Assembly: GCA_036297385.1 (NCBI GenBank)
Contig: JAXJLD010000046.1
Location: forward strand, 1-10,766
DNA length: 10,766 nucleotides
Direction of reading: 5' to 3'
Origin: Ventricola sp036297385
GTDB lineage: Bacteria; Bacillota; Clostridia; Christensenellales; Aristaeellaceae
Below the pieces are notes generated by a model. That model was not told the origin of the DNA, made no database searches, and was given only the letters and a program-made list of their open reading frames with translations. The position numbers and the translations under genes were made by a program. The number at the start of each line of letters is the position of its first letter. Position 1 is the first letter of the stretch. Positions 1 through 5,877 of the stretch are shown one piece after another.

Positions 1-74
1 GGGAAGGCTTGAAAAAACGTAGTTTCAGGGCAGACCGCAAAGCGTTTCTTGCGATTTTCGACGTTCTGCCTGCT

Positions 75-119
75 AAAAAAGCGTGATCTCCGTCAAATGG
101 AACGGAGACCACGCTTTTT
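75..119 (-). terminator. Intrinsic terminator of the DUF3842-ECF S operon
   Basis: The sequence forms a hairpin with GCGTG/CACGC outer and TCTCCGT/ACGGAGA inner pairing, one mismatch between them, and an 8-base loop. The stem is flanked by A-run and T-run on opposite sides, so it can terminate in both directions. It lies 14 bases beyond the stop codon of the ECF S gene, and read on the minus strand it ends in a run of six T. The 74 bases to its left hold no gene that I can support, so the plus-strand use of this terminator cannot be judged. Confidence 0.85.
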
Positions 120-132
120 GTGCAGAGTTGGC

Positions 133-678
133 TTAATCCTGTTGGCGCAGCCACGGCAGCGCGCGCTCAAGCGCAAGCACGATGAGCGGAATGAGGACGA
201 TGTGCAGCACGATGCCGGGGATGGCGGTGGTAAATGCACCGGCGATAAAGGCGGCCCAAGTGAAGGGAGCACCGGAAACACCGGAGAGCAGCGCACGCAC
301 AGCGCCCCACACGATGCGCCCCAGCAGCATAGCGGTGAGCAGGGATACATACAGGTTGATGGGCTTGCGCGGCAGGCGGCGGTAAAGCAGCCCGCTGACC
401 AGACCATAGACGGCCAGTTCAACGCACATGGTCACGCCGATGGGGAAGAGCGGCGGCATACCAAAGAGCGCGAAGCGCAGCAGCGGTGCGAGTGCGCCGA
501 CGACAGCGCCCCAGATCGGGCCGACGAGGAAGCCACACAGCAGCACAGGAATGTGCATCGGGCAGAGCATATTGCCAATTTGGGGAATCTGCCCGGTGAG
601 GAAGGGAAGCAGCATACACAGCGCCAGACAGAGGGCGGCGAGTGCAAGCTTCTGGATGCGGAGGGTGCGGGTGTTCAT
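133..678 (-). CDS. ECF transporter S component (substrate unknown)
   Basis: This 181-residue, very hydrophobic protein has about six membrane segments (roughly residues 10-28, 42-52, 54-72, 80-99, 108-130 and 140-170), as expected for the substrate-binding S subunit of an energy-coupling factor vitamin importer. The first helix carries an AxxxA pattern (A15-A19), the type of motif S components use to dock on the T subunit. The stretch GQIPQIGNMLCPMHIP (29-44) followed by a second helix ending in GMPPLFP (73-79) matches a Clostridia S-component group (PF12822-like) whose ligand I cannot name. No A (ATPase) or T subunit is present here, so it presumably uses a shared module encoded elsewhere. 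The start at 678 is chosen because GGGAGAA lies 5 bases upstream; a longer open frame reaching 987 runs antiparallel through the DUF3842 gene and is not credible as an N-terminus. It is the distal gene of a two-gene operon with the DUF3842 gene, 68 bases apart, and its ribosome binding site can be sequestered in a hairpin. Confidence 0.88.
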   Translation of the reverse strand: MNTRTLRIQKLALAALCLALCMLLPFLTGQIPQIGNMLCPMHIPVLLCGFLVGPIWGAVVGALAPLLRFALFGMPPLFPIGVTMCVELAVYGLVSGLLYRRLPRKPINLYVSLLTAMLLGRIVWGAVRALLSGVSGAPFTWAAFIAGAFTTAIPGIVLHIVLIPLIVLALERALPWLRQQD

Positions 679-683
679 GTCAA

Positions 684-737
684 TTCTCCCTTTCTGGATG
701 GATTCCATCTGGGATGGGAGAAGCGCCTTGGCGGCGC
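684..737 (-). promoter_or_regulatory. Structured leader that can pair the ECF S ribosome binding site
   Basis: In the minus-strand RNA two hairpins abut. The first (737 down to 723) is GCGCC/GGCGC with a 5-base loop. The second (722 down to 684) has a 7-pair outer stem, TTCTCCC with GGGAGAA, an internal loop, and an inner GATGG/CCATC stem with a 3-base loop. The GGGAGAA arm is the Shine-Dalgarno sequence of the ECF S gene, so the folded form would hide it. This would let the S component be translated less than the upstream DUF3842 gene, or be switched by a ligand or by ribosome movement. I do not recognise a known riboswitch class; the pairing is read by eye. Confidence 0.5.
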
Positions 738-746
738 GATGTGGGG

Positions 747-1175
747 TCAGGGCTGGCCTGACGGGGATACGAGGCGCAGAATACAGGCGACGGCTGCATC
801 GACGGCCTGACGGCGGGTCATGGGTGGAACACCCGCGATCAGCGTGGCGCAGCGGTCGGAGGGAACGAGCACGCGCTGGGCGGCGCTCTGTCCCACGGCG
901 ACAGCCATGAGCGGCGAAACCTCGCCGAGCATCGCGTCTGCGAGCGTGATGCCGATGGGCCCGGCAATCACGTCCGCGCTTCTGCATTGCACCACCACCG
1001 CGTTTTCCCCCGTCGCCCCCTGATCTGCACCGGCGTTAATCATGGCGCTGGTGGCCAGCGCATTTGTGCCGACGGCGATGAGGGTGTGCGCATCGGAAAG
1101 ACCCGCTTTGCGCAGCCCTTCGATGAGCTGAGCGCCCAGACGGCCGCTTTGACCGTCGATGATGAGGAGCTTCAT
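747..1175 (-). CDS. DUF3842 family protein
   Basis: This 142-residue soluble protein matches the DUF3842 family of Clostridia. It begins with a Rossmann-like segment: strand MKLLIID, then a glycine-rich turn GQSGRLG (residues 8-14) and a helix. Further family landmarks are VGTNALATSAM (35-45), GATGENAVV (53-61), DVIAGPIGI (68-76) and ADAMLGEVSP (79-88). A nucleotide or nucleotide-like ligand is plausible from the glycine loop, but no biochemical role is established that I know of. It is the first gene after a consensus promoter at 1222-1251 and is followed by an ECF S component, which hints at a role tied to uptake or sensing of the imported compound; that link is inference. The ribosome binding site is weak (GAGG about 10 bases before ATG). 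The length is as expected and no damage is visible. Confidence 0.88.
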   Translation of the reverse strand: MKLLIIDGQSGRLGAQLIEGLRKAGLSDAHTLIAVGTNALATSAMINAGADQGATGENAVVVQCRSADVIAGPIGITLADAMLGEVSPLMAVAVGQSAAQRVLVPSDRCATLIAGVPPMTRRQAVDAAVACILRLVSPSGQP

Positions 1176-1221
1176 GGATCAAAAACCTCGCTGTATGTGC
1201 AAAAATGGATGATGCGAAGCC

Positions 1222-1251
1222 ATTATAGCGAAAACCGGAGGGGACTGTCAA
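1222..1251 (-). promoter_or_regulatory. Consensus promoter for DUF3842-ECF S
   Basis: Reading the minus strand, TTGACA (1251-1246) and TATAAT (1227-1222) are separated by 18 bases. Both hexamers are perfect matches to the housekeeping sigma factor consensus. Transcription would start near 1215, giving a leader of about 40 bases before the DUF3842 start. The TGA stop codon of the upstream TIGR04076 gene (1250-1248) lies inside the TTGACA hexamer. Confidence 0.85.
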
Positions 1252-1601
1252 GCGGGGGAAAAGAAGCCGCCCGTATGGAAATTGGCGTTGCCCAGCTTGG
1301 TCGCGGTCAGACGAAAGACGACGCAGCCGTCCGGGCAGACAAGCTCCTTGACATAGGGCTCGCTGCCGCCGATGTTGCGCAGGTCGCCGCCGCTGCGCAC
1401 GGCCTCCATGATGGGAAACATCATCATCATTGCCTTGGAACACACGCCCTGCCCATCCTGATTGACGGGACAGCCGTAGGTGCAGGTATATACGTCGCCG
1501 ATCTCCTCGCCGTTGCGGCAGTATCCCTGCGTATCCTGACCGTGCAGAAAGCCGATAACCTCGATGCGCCATGCGTATTCTTCATCGTACCACTTTTTCA
1601 T
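1248..1601 (-). CDS. TIGR04076 family cysteine-rich protein
   Basis: This 117-residue protein matches the TIGR04076 family. It starts MKKWYDEEY and carries six cysteines in family-typical settings: GYCRNGEEIGD (C28), TCTYGCPVN (C40 and C44), C54, and CPDGC (C89 and C93). The paired cysteines suggest metal or cofactor binding, or redox activity, but no function is known to me. Other landmarks are a methionine run at 58-61, EAVRSGGDLRNIGG (66-79) and a C-terminal FHTGGFF. The start at 1601 is set by AGGAGG 7 bases upstream; the longer open frame to 1706 would run through the promoter. There is no signal peptide or membrane segment, so it is probably cytoplasmic. The gene has its own promoter and is followed by a second promoter placed over its stop codon, so it appears to be a separate unit from the DUF3842-ECF S pair, although I see no terminator between them and read-through is possible. 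Confidence 0.88.
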   Translation of the reverse strand: MKKWYDEEYAWRIEVIGFLHGQDTQGYCRNGEEIGDVYTCTYGCPVNQDGQGVCSKAMMMMFPIMEAVRSGGDLRNIGGSEPYVKELVCPDGCVVFRLTATKLGNANFHTGGFFSPA

Positions 1602-1667
1602 GCGGATGCCTCCTGTTGATATTCCAACGTGTTTCGTGCAGCAACCTGCGGTGTTTTGAGAAAACAA

Positions 1668-1695
1668 GCTGTCTATGATCATAGAACCTGACAGC
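1668..1695. promoter_or_regulatory. Operator-like inverted repeat over the -10 region
   Basis: GCTGTC (1668-1673) and GACAGC (1690-1695) are exact inverted repeats. Directly beside the left arm lies a perfect 10-base palindrome, TATGATCATA (1674-1683), which contains the -10 hexamer of the TIGR04076 promoter. The position suits a repressor binding site. No regulator gene is adjacent and the arrangement could be chance. Confidence 0.3.
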
Positions 1696-1706
1696 GGACT
1701 TGTCAA
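1678..1706 (-). promoter_or_regulatory. Promoter of the TIGR04076 gene
   Basis: On the minus strand TTGACA (1706-1701) and TATGAT (1683-1678) are 17 bases apart. Transcription would start near 1671, giving a leader of about 70 bases, which includes a small TGTTTT/AAAACA hairpin (1652-1666) near its start. Confidence 0.8.
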
Positions 1707-1809
1707 GGAAGCGAGGCTTTATTTTGAGCGGGCAAGAGACGAAGGCGGCGGGCGACGCAGCATGACGCAACATAATGAAAGCGGCGGGACGTTTTTTACG
1801 CTCCGCGGC

Positions 1810-1837
1810 TTGCTTTTGGCGGGAAAGATGCTATACT
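1810..1837 (+). promoter_or_regulatory. Probable promoter of the DMT transporter gene
   Basis: TTGCTT (1810-1815) and TATACT (1832-1837) are separated by 16 bases. The -10 is good and the -35 only fair. It sits about 43 bases before the start codon and is divergent from the TIGR04076 promoter. Confidence 0.5.
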
Positions 1838-1879
1838 GACCCTAGCTTTGATATTTTACACATAAGAGGGGTCATATGT

Positions 1880-2815
1880 ATGGGTGAAAAGAAACCGATT
1901 CTTGCGCAGGCGCCGGTTGTGATCGGGTTGGCCATCCTGTGCAATGCGCTGTGGGGCAGCGCCATTCCGTTTATCAATCTGGGATACAGGCTGTTTGAAA
2001 TTCCGTCATCGGAGACGGCAACGCAGATTCTCTTTGCGGGCTGTCGTTTCTTTCTGGCGGGCGCACTGACGATCCTCTTTGGTAGCATTCCGCGCCGGAG
2101 GCTGATTCGCCCCAAGTTGGAAAACCTGCACATGGTCGTCAAGCTCGCGATGTTGCAAACCGTGACGCAGTATGTGCTGTTTTATATCGGTGTGGCGCGC
2201 ACCACCAGCGTGAAGGGCGCGATTATTCAGGGTCTGAATGCGTTTGTCGCCATTCTTATCGCGTGCTATGTGTTCCGCAGCGAGACGATGAACCGGCTCA
2301 AGTGGATTGGCGGCGCGGTCGGCGTGGCGGGCGTGGTGCTGGTGAACTTGAGCGGGGATGGCTTTGCGGGCGGTGTGCGCCTGACGGGCGAGGGCTTCCT
2401 GTTCCTGTCCATGATCGCCTCGGCGTGCAGCGCGGGTGCGATCAAGCTGTTTTCCACCCATGAGGACCCGGTGGCGCTGAGCGGTTGGCAGTTTATGCTC
2501 GGCGGCGCGATCATGGCGGCGGCGGGCTTTGCGCTGGGCGGGCGGCTGCATCCCACGGGCTGGGGCGCACCGCTGGTGCTCTTGTATCTGGCGGCGGTCA
2601 GCGCGGTGGCGTACACGGTTTGGGCGCTGCTGCTCAAGTACAATCCGGTTTCGCGCATCGCCCCGTATATGTTCCTTCAGCCGATCTTCGGCGTGCTGCT
2701 CTCGCTGCTGCTGTATGGCGGCGAGCAGGCGCCGCTGCTGCGCTACGGTGCAGCGTTGGTGCTGGTGTGCCTGAGCATCGTGCTGATCGGCAGGGGGCAG
2801 AGGGAAAAGGCATGA
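1880..2815 (+). CDS. DMT family (EamA) transporter
   Basis: This 311-residue integral membrane protein has about ten hydrophobic helices arranged as two EamA halves, one from about residue 12 to 157 and one from about 168 to 305. This is the usual size and layout for drug/metabolite transporters, which mostly export small metabolites or amino acids. Landmarks are CNALWGSAIPFI in helix 1 (21-32), KGAIIQGLNAFVAI (112-125) at the end of the first half, and SRIAPYMFLQPIFGVLL (258-274) near the end of the second. The substrate cannot be told from sequence. The start at 1880 is chosen for GAGGGG 8 bases upstream; an in-frame start 35 codons earlier would lie before the -10 element. The stop overlaps the start of the acetyltransferase gene (ATGA), so the two are translationally coupled and probably act on related compounds. 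Confidence 0.9.
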   Translation: MGEKKPILAQAPVVIGLAILCNALWGSAIPFINLGYRLFEIPSSETATQILFAGCRFFLAGALTILFGSIPRRRLIRPKLENLHMVVKLAMLQTVTQYVLFYIGVARTTSVKGAIIQGLNAFVAILIACYVFRSETMNRLKWIGGAVGVAGVVLVNLSGDGFAGGVRLTGEGFLFLSMIASACSAGAIKLFSTHEDPVALSGWQFMLGGAIMAAAGFALGGRLHPTGWGAPLVLLYLAAVSAVAYTVWALLLKYNPVSRIAPYMFLQPIFGVLLSLLLYGGEQAPLLRYGAALVLVCLSIVLIGRGQREKA

Positions 2816-3441
2816 GCGTGCGGATTCGCCTGGCCGATCCTGAGCGGGATGCGGCGCGGATACTGGCGGTGTACGCTCCGTATGTCCGGGAGACGGCGGT
2901 TTCCTTTGAAACGGAAGTGCCGCCGCTCGATGCCTTTGCCCGGCGCGTGGCGGGAATTGCAGCGGAGTTTCCGTATCTGCTGCTGGAAATCGACGGCGAG
3001 CTGGCGGGCTATGCGTATGCGCACAGGCAGGCGGAGCGGGCGGCGTTCGGCTGGAACGCGGAGCTTTCCATCTATATGGATAGCGCGTACTGCGGCGGCG
3101 GACTGGGTGCGCCGCTGTATGCGCTGCTGGAGCGGCTGCTCGCGATGCAGGGCTATGTCAATCTGTACGCCGTGATTACCGAAGGCAACCGCGGCAGCTT
3201 GGCGTTCCACAAGCGCATGGGCTACCGGCAGGTGGGTCTGCATGAGCGAACGGGCTGGAAGCTGGGCGCGTGGCATGGCGTGGTTCATATGCACAAGCGC
3301 CTGATGGAAGGCGAGCCGGGACAGGTTGTGCCGGTGGGCGCGCTTGACGGCGCGGCTGTCGCGCATCTGGCGGCGCAGACAGCGGAGGAAATCGCGGCGA
3401 TTTGGCGAAAAAACGGAAAGTTGTCAAGCAAAAAGACTTGA
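2812..3441 (+). CDS. GNAT N-acetyltransferase, phosphinothricin/MnaT-like
   Basis: This 209-residue protein belongs to the GNAT fold, nearest in pattern to the phosphinothricin/methionine-derivative acetyltransferases (PAT, MnaT), which transfer acetyl from acetyl-CoA to the amino group of amino acids or their toxic analogues. The N-terminus IRLADPERDAARILAVYAP (5-23) and ETAVSFETEVP (27-37) are typical. The acetyl-CoA loop is CGGGLG (94-99), where the usual Arg or Gln at its first position is Cys. Later landmarks are EGNRGSLAFHKRMGY (124-138) and GWKLGAWHGVVHM (148-160), matching the family's N..S...H...GF and G.W.DVV.M blocks. About 40 extra residues follow the family core (from about 167), alanine-rich then lysine-rich at the end. 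It starts on the ATG that overlaps the transporter stop. Its own stop lies inside the -35 hexamer of the next promoter. Confidence 0.85.
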   Translation: MSVRIRLADPERDAARILAVYAPYVRETAVSFETEVPPLDAFARRVAGIAAEFPYLLLEIDGELAGYAYAHRQAERAAFGWNAELSIYMDSAYCGGGLGAPLYALLERLLAMQGYVNLYAVITEGNRGSLAFHKRMGYRQVGLHERTGWKLGAWHGVVHMHKRLMEGEPGQVVPVGALDGAAVAHLAAQTAEEIAAIWRKNGKLSSKKT

Positions 3442-3466
3442 CAGCAGGGATGCGCCGTCGTATAAT
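3438..3466 (+). promoter_or_regulatory. Consensus promoter of the ylxM-ffh operon
   Basis: TTGACA (3438-3443) and TATAAT (3461-3466) are separated by 17 bases, a perfect match to the housekeeping consensus. Transcription would start near 3473, about 33 bases before the ylxM start. The TGA stop of the acetyltransferase gene (3439-3441) is part of the -35 hexamer. The motif TGTCAAG or its complement also occurs at 3422-3428, 3437-3443 and 3475-3481. Confidence 0.88.
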
Positions 3467-3505
3467 AAGCAGGCTGTCAAGTGTGTTTGCTTTACGGAGG
3501 AACCC

Positions 3506-3844
3506 GTGGAAAATCGTTTGGAAACCGGATGGCTGCTCACGTTTTACGGCCCGCTGCTGACAGAGCGTCAGCAAAAGCTGCTTGCGCTGTACTGCGAGGA
3601 GGACTTTTCCCTCTCGGAGATCGCCGCGCAGGAGGGCATTTCCCGGCAGGGTGTGTATGATGCGGTGCGCAAGGGTGCGCACCAGTTGGAGAGCTATGAA
3701 GCCCTGCTGGGGTTGGCCGCGCGGTATCGCAGGCTGACCGAAGGGCTGAGCGAGGGGCTTGACGCGCTCCGGGATGCACCCGGAGAGAAGGCGCAGCACG
3801 CCAGAGAAATTCTGGAGCGGCTGCTGTTGGAAGAGGAGGAGTAA
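3506..3844 (+). CDS. ylxM: YlxM, DNA-binding protein of the SRP operon
   Basis: This 112-residue protein matches YlxM (UPF0122), a small helix-turn-helix protein nearly always encoded just before ffh in Bacillota and thought to modulate the SRP pathway or its expression. A sigma-70 region 4-like helix-turn-helix is visible at about residues 34-57 (FSLSEIAAQEGISRQGVYDA), after TFYGPLLTERQQKLLALY (12-29). The C-terminal part from about 60 is helical and ends in a glutamate run. Translation starts at GTG, chosen because GGAGG lies 5 bases upstream and the encoded N-terminus fits the family (usual form MEKRLRMNYLFDFY). The stop is one base before the ffh start, and the acidic tail codons supply the ffh ribosome binding site. 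Confidence 0.92.
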   Translation: MENRLETGWLLTFYGPLLTERQQKLLALYCEEDFSLSEIAAQEGISRQGVYDAVRKGAHQLESYEALLGLAARYRRLTEGLSEGLDALRDAPGEKAQHAREILERLLLEEEE

Positions 3845-3845
3845 G

Positions 3846-5177
3846 ATGGCCTTTGAAGGATTGACGCAGCGGCTGCAGCAGGCCTTTGGCAAGGTACGTG
3901 GCAAGGGCAAGCTGACGGAGGAAGACGTCAAGCTGGTCATGCGCGAAGTGCGCATGGCGCTGCTGGAAGCGGACGTCAACTACAAGGTTGTCAAGGACTT
4001 TGTCAAGAAAGCCACCGAGCGCTGCGTGGGACAGGAGATGCTGGAAAGCCTCAGCGCACAGCAGCAGATCATCAAGATCGTCAACGAAGAGCTGACGAAC
4101 CTGATGGGTGGCAGCAATGCGCGGCTTCAGTTCAGTTCTTCGCCGGTGACGGTGATCATGCTCTGCGGCCTTCAGGGCGCGGGCAAGACCACGATGAGTG
4201 CCAAGCTCGCCAACTGGCTGAAGAAGGACGGCAAGAAGCCGCTGCTGGTGGCTTGCGATATCTATCGCCCGGCGGCTATCAAGCAGCTTCAGGTGGTCGG
4301 CGGTCAGGTGGGTGTGCCGGTGTTTGAGCGCGGCACGCAGGACCCGGTGCAGACGGCGCTGGAGGCGGTCGAGTACGCCCGCAGCCGCCAGCACGACGTG
4401 GTCATTCTGGATACCGCCGGACGGCTGCACATCGACGAGACGCTCATGGACGAGCTGGCGCGCGTGCGCGAGGCCGTTCAGCCCAGCGAGATCCTGCTGA
4501 CCATCGACGCGATGACCGGTCAGGATGCGGTGAACGTCGCCAATACGTTTAATGAGAAGCTGGAGATCACCGGCGTGATCCTCACCAAGCTGGACGGCGA
4601 TACCCGCGGCGGCGCGGCGCTGTCCGTGCGTGCGGTGACGGGCAAGCCGATCAAGTTTGCCGGCACGGGCGAGAAGCTCGGGGATATCGAGCCGTTCCAC
4701 CCGGAGCGCATGGCCTCCCGTATTCTGGGCATGGGCGACATGATGACGCTCATCGAAAAGGCACAGGAGACCTTCAGCGAGGAAGATTCCCAGCAGACGA
4801 TGGACATGGCCAAGCGTATGCGCAACGCCGAGTTCACGCTGGATGATTTCCTCAGCCAGATGCAGCAGATCAAGAAGATGGGCCCGCTCTCCGGCGTGCT
4901 GAAGATGTTGCCGGGCATGAGCGGCATCGGTGATATCGACATCCCGGATGATGCGATGAAGAAGCCGGAAGCCATCATCCGCTCCATGACGCTCAGAGAG
5001 CGCTGCCACCCGGAGGTGCTCAATGCCAGCCGCCGCCGCCGCATTGCAGCGGGCAGCGGCACCACGGTTCAGGACGTCAATCAGCTGATTCGTCAGTTTG
5101 AAGATGCGCGCAAGCAGATGAAGATGATGATGAATCAGATGAAGGGCCGCCGGGGCCGCTTCCGTTTCCCGCGCTGA
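3846..5177 (+). CDS. ffh: Signal recognition particle protein Ffh
   Basis: Ffh is the SRP54 GTPase that, with SRP RNA, recognises signal sequences on nascent chains and hands the ribosome to FtsY at the membrane. This 443-residue protein shows the full NG-M layout: helical N domain (1-95), GTPase domain (about 100-295) and methionine-rich M domain (about 320-443). Visible motifs are the P-loop GLQGAGKTT (108-116), DIYRPAA (138-144), DTAGR (189-193), TKLD (247-250) and GTGEK (273-277). The RNA-binding segment SRRRRIAAGSG (395-405) is present, followed by TVQDVNQLIRQFED. The signal-peptide groove region holds KKMGPLSGVLKMLPGM (343-358). The length is normal for the family, and the C-terminus is short and basic (RRGRFRFPR) rather than glycine/methionine-rich. 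It starts one base after ylxM, with a GAGGAGG site inside the ylxM end. An SRP RNA gene is not seen in this window. Confidence 0.98.
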   Translation: MAFEGLTQRLQQAFGKVRGKGKLTEEDVKLVMREVRMALLEADVNYKVVKDFVKKATERCVGQEMLESLSAQQQIIKIVNEELTNLMGGSNARLQFSSSPVTVIMLCGLQGAGKTTMSAKLANWLKKDGKKPLLVACDIYRPAAIKQLQVVGGQVGVPVFERGTQDPVQTALEAVEYARSRQHDVVILDTAGRLHIDETLMDELARVREAVQPSEILLTIDAMTGQDAVNVANTFNEKLEITGVILTKLDGDTRGGAALSVRAVTGKPIKFAGTGEKLGDIEPFHPERMASRILGMGDMMTLIEKAQETFSEEDSQQTMDMAKRMRNAEFTLDDFLSQMQQIKKMGPLSGVLKMLPGMSGIGDIDIPDDAMKKPEAIIRSMTLRERCHPEVLNASRRRRIAAGSGTTVQDVNQLIRQFEDARKQMKMMMNQMKGRRGRFRFPR

Positions 5178-5264
5178 TCAAGGCGCACATCCACAAGAGG
5201 CCGACAATCCAAGAGATTGAGGTTATATATTTCTATCCAACAGAGATTTGAGGAGGATACAAAC

Positions 5265-5507
5265 ATGGTTAAGATTCGTCTGAAGAGAATGGGTATGAAG
5301 AAGAAGCCGTTCTACCGCGTCGTTGTTGCTGATGAGCGTGCGTCCCGCGATGGCCGCTTTGTCGATGAGATCGGCTACTACAACCCGGTTTCTAACCCGG
5401 TTGAGCTGAAGATCGACGTGGAGAAGGCTCAGACCTGGATGAAGAACGGCGCTCAGCCGACCGATACCGTCCGTGCGCTGCTCAAGAAGACCGGCGCGAT
5501 CGCCTGA
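5265..5507 (+). CDS. rpsP: 30S ribosomal protein S16
   Basis: S16 is an essential assembly protein of the small ribosomal subunit. This 80-residue protein has the family start MVKIRLKRMGMKKKPFYRVV and the conserved RDGRFVDEIGYYNP (28-41), followed by a helix with WMKNGAQPTDTVRALL (58-73). The length is typical for Bacillota. The start is fixed by AGGAGG 8 bases upstream; an open frame beginning 16 codons earlier reads through this site and is rejected. It lies 87 bases after ffh; that spacer shows no clear promoter or terminator, so cotranscription with ffh is likely. Confidence 0.98.
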   Translation: MVKIRLKRMGMKKKPFYRVVVADERASRDGRFVDEIGYYNPVSNPVELKIDVEKAQTWMKNGAQPTDTVRALLKKTGAIA

Positions 5508-5534
5508 GTTTTCGGGCGCCGCGAGGGCTGAGTC

Positions 5535-5762
5535 ATGGAAGAACTGGTTCGCTATCTGGCCGCTTCGCTCGTGGATCATCCCGATCTGGTGCAGGTAAAG
5601 ACCGTAGAAGGGCCTGAATCTGTCATCATTGAGCTGAGCGTCGGCCCGGATGATATGGGCAAGGTGATCGGCAAACAGGGCCGCATCGCCAAGTCCATCC
5701 GTGCCGTGGTCAAGGCAGCGACTGCCCGCAGTGAAAAGCCCGTGTTCGTGGAAATCATGTGA
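5535..5762 (+). CDS. khpA: KH domain RNA-binding protein KhpA
   Basis: KhpA (YlqC) is a small KH-domain RNA-binding protein which, with KhpB/Jag, binds transcripts and affects cell division and elongation in Bacillota. This 75-residue protein is a single KH domain with the nucleic-acid-binding GxxG loop IGKQGR (G46-G49) after strand ESVIIELSV (28-36), and a following helix IAKSIRAVVKAA (51-62). The N-terminus MEELVRYLAASLVDHPD is family-typical. It begins 27 bases after rpsP, the usual position. The ribosome binding site is modest (GAGGG then a 7-base gap). Confidence 0.95.
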   Translation: MEELVRYLAASLVDHPDLVQVKTVEGPESVIIELSVGPDDMGKVIGKQGRIAKSIRAVVKAATARSEKPVFVEIM

Positions 5763-5820
5763 TTTTCTGCCGTCAACGCGCGGCTTTACGCAGGGCATCC
5801 CTGCTACCTGAAACGCATAC

Positions 5821-5846
5821 GGCGCCGCGCAGCAATGCGCGGCGTC
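5821..5846 (+). other. GC-rich hairpin between khpA and rimM
   Basis: A 10-pair stem including one G-T wobble (5821-5830 with 5837-5846; core CGCCGCGC/GCGCGGCG) closes an AGCAAT loop. It is not followed by a T-run, so it is not a standard intrinsic terminator. It lies 31 bases before the rimM start codon and could affect rimM expression, RNA processing or transcript stability within the operon. Confidence 0.55.
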
Positions 5847-5877
5847 TGTGTATTACGCGGAAATGGAGAGGAGCAAT

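Noticed and set aside
1..74. Gene end or regulatory element at the left edge
   Set aside because: A small CGCAA/TTGCG hairpin is visible, but no reading frame, promoter or recognisable element can be supported in so short a piece.
684..737. preQ1, TPP, FMN or cobalamin riboswitch before the ECF S gene
   Set aside because: The leader is too short for TPP, FMN or cobalamin classes, and the A-rich tail and loop expected of preQ1-I are missing; only a site-sequestering hairpin can be supported.
49..810. Plus-strand open frame of 253 codons opposite the ECF S gene
   Set aside because: It overlaps the terminator and a clear membrane protein gene on the other strand; its translation is low-complexity, polar and unlike any known family.
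3452..3480. Divergent minus-strand promoter using the TTGACA complement at 3475-3480
   Set aside because: The matching -10 position (about 3452-3457) reads GC-rich and has no TATAAT-like sequence on the minus strand.
3537..5009. Long minus-strand open frame opposite ylxM and ffh (490 codons)
   Set aside because: It is antisense to the unmistakable Ffh gene; its translation is rich in His, Arg and Leu as expected for a GC-rich shadow frame and has no recognisable domain.
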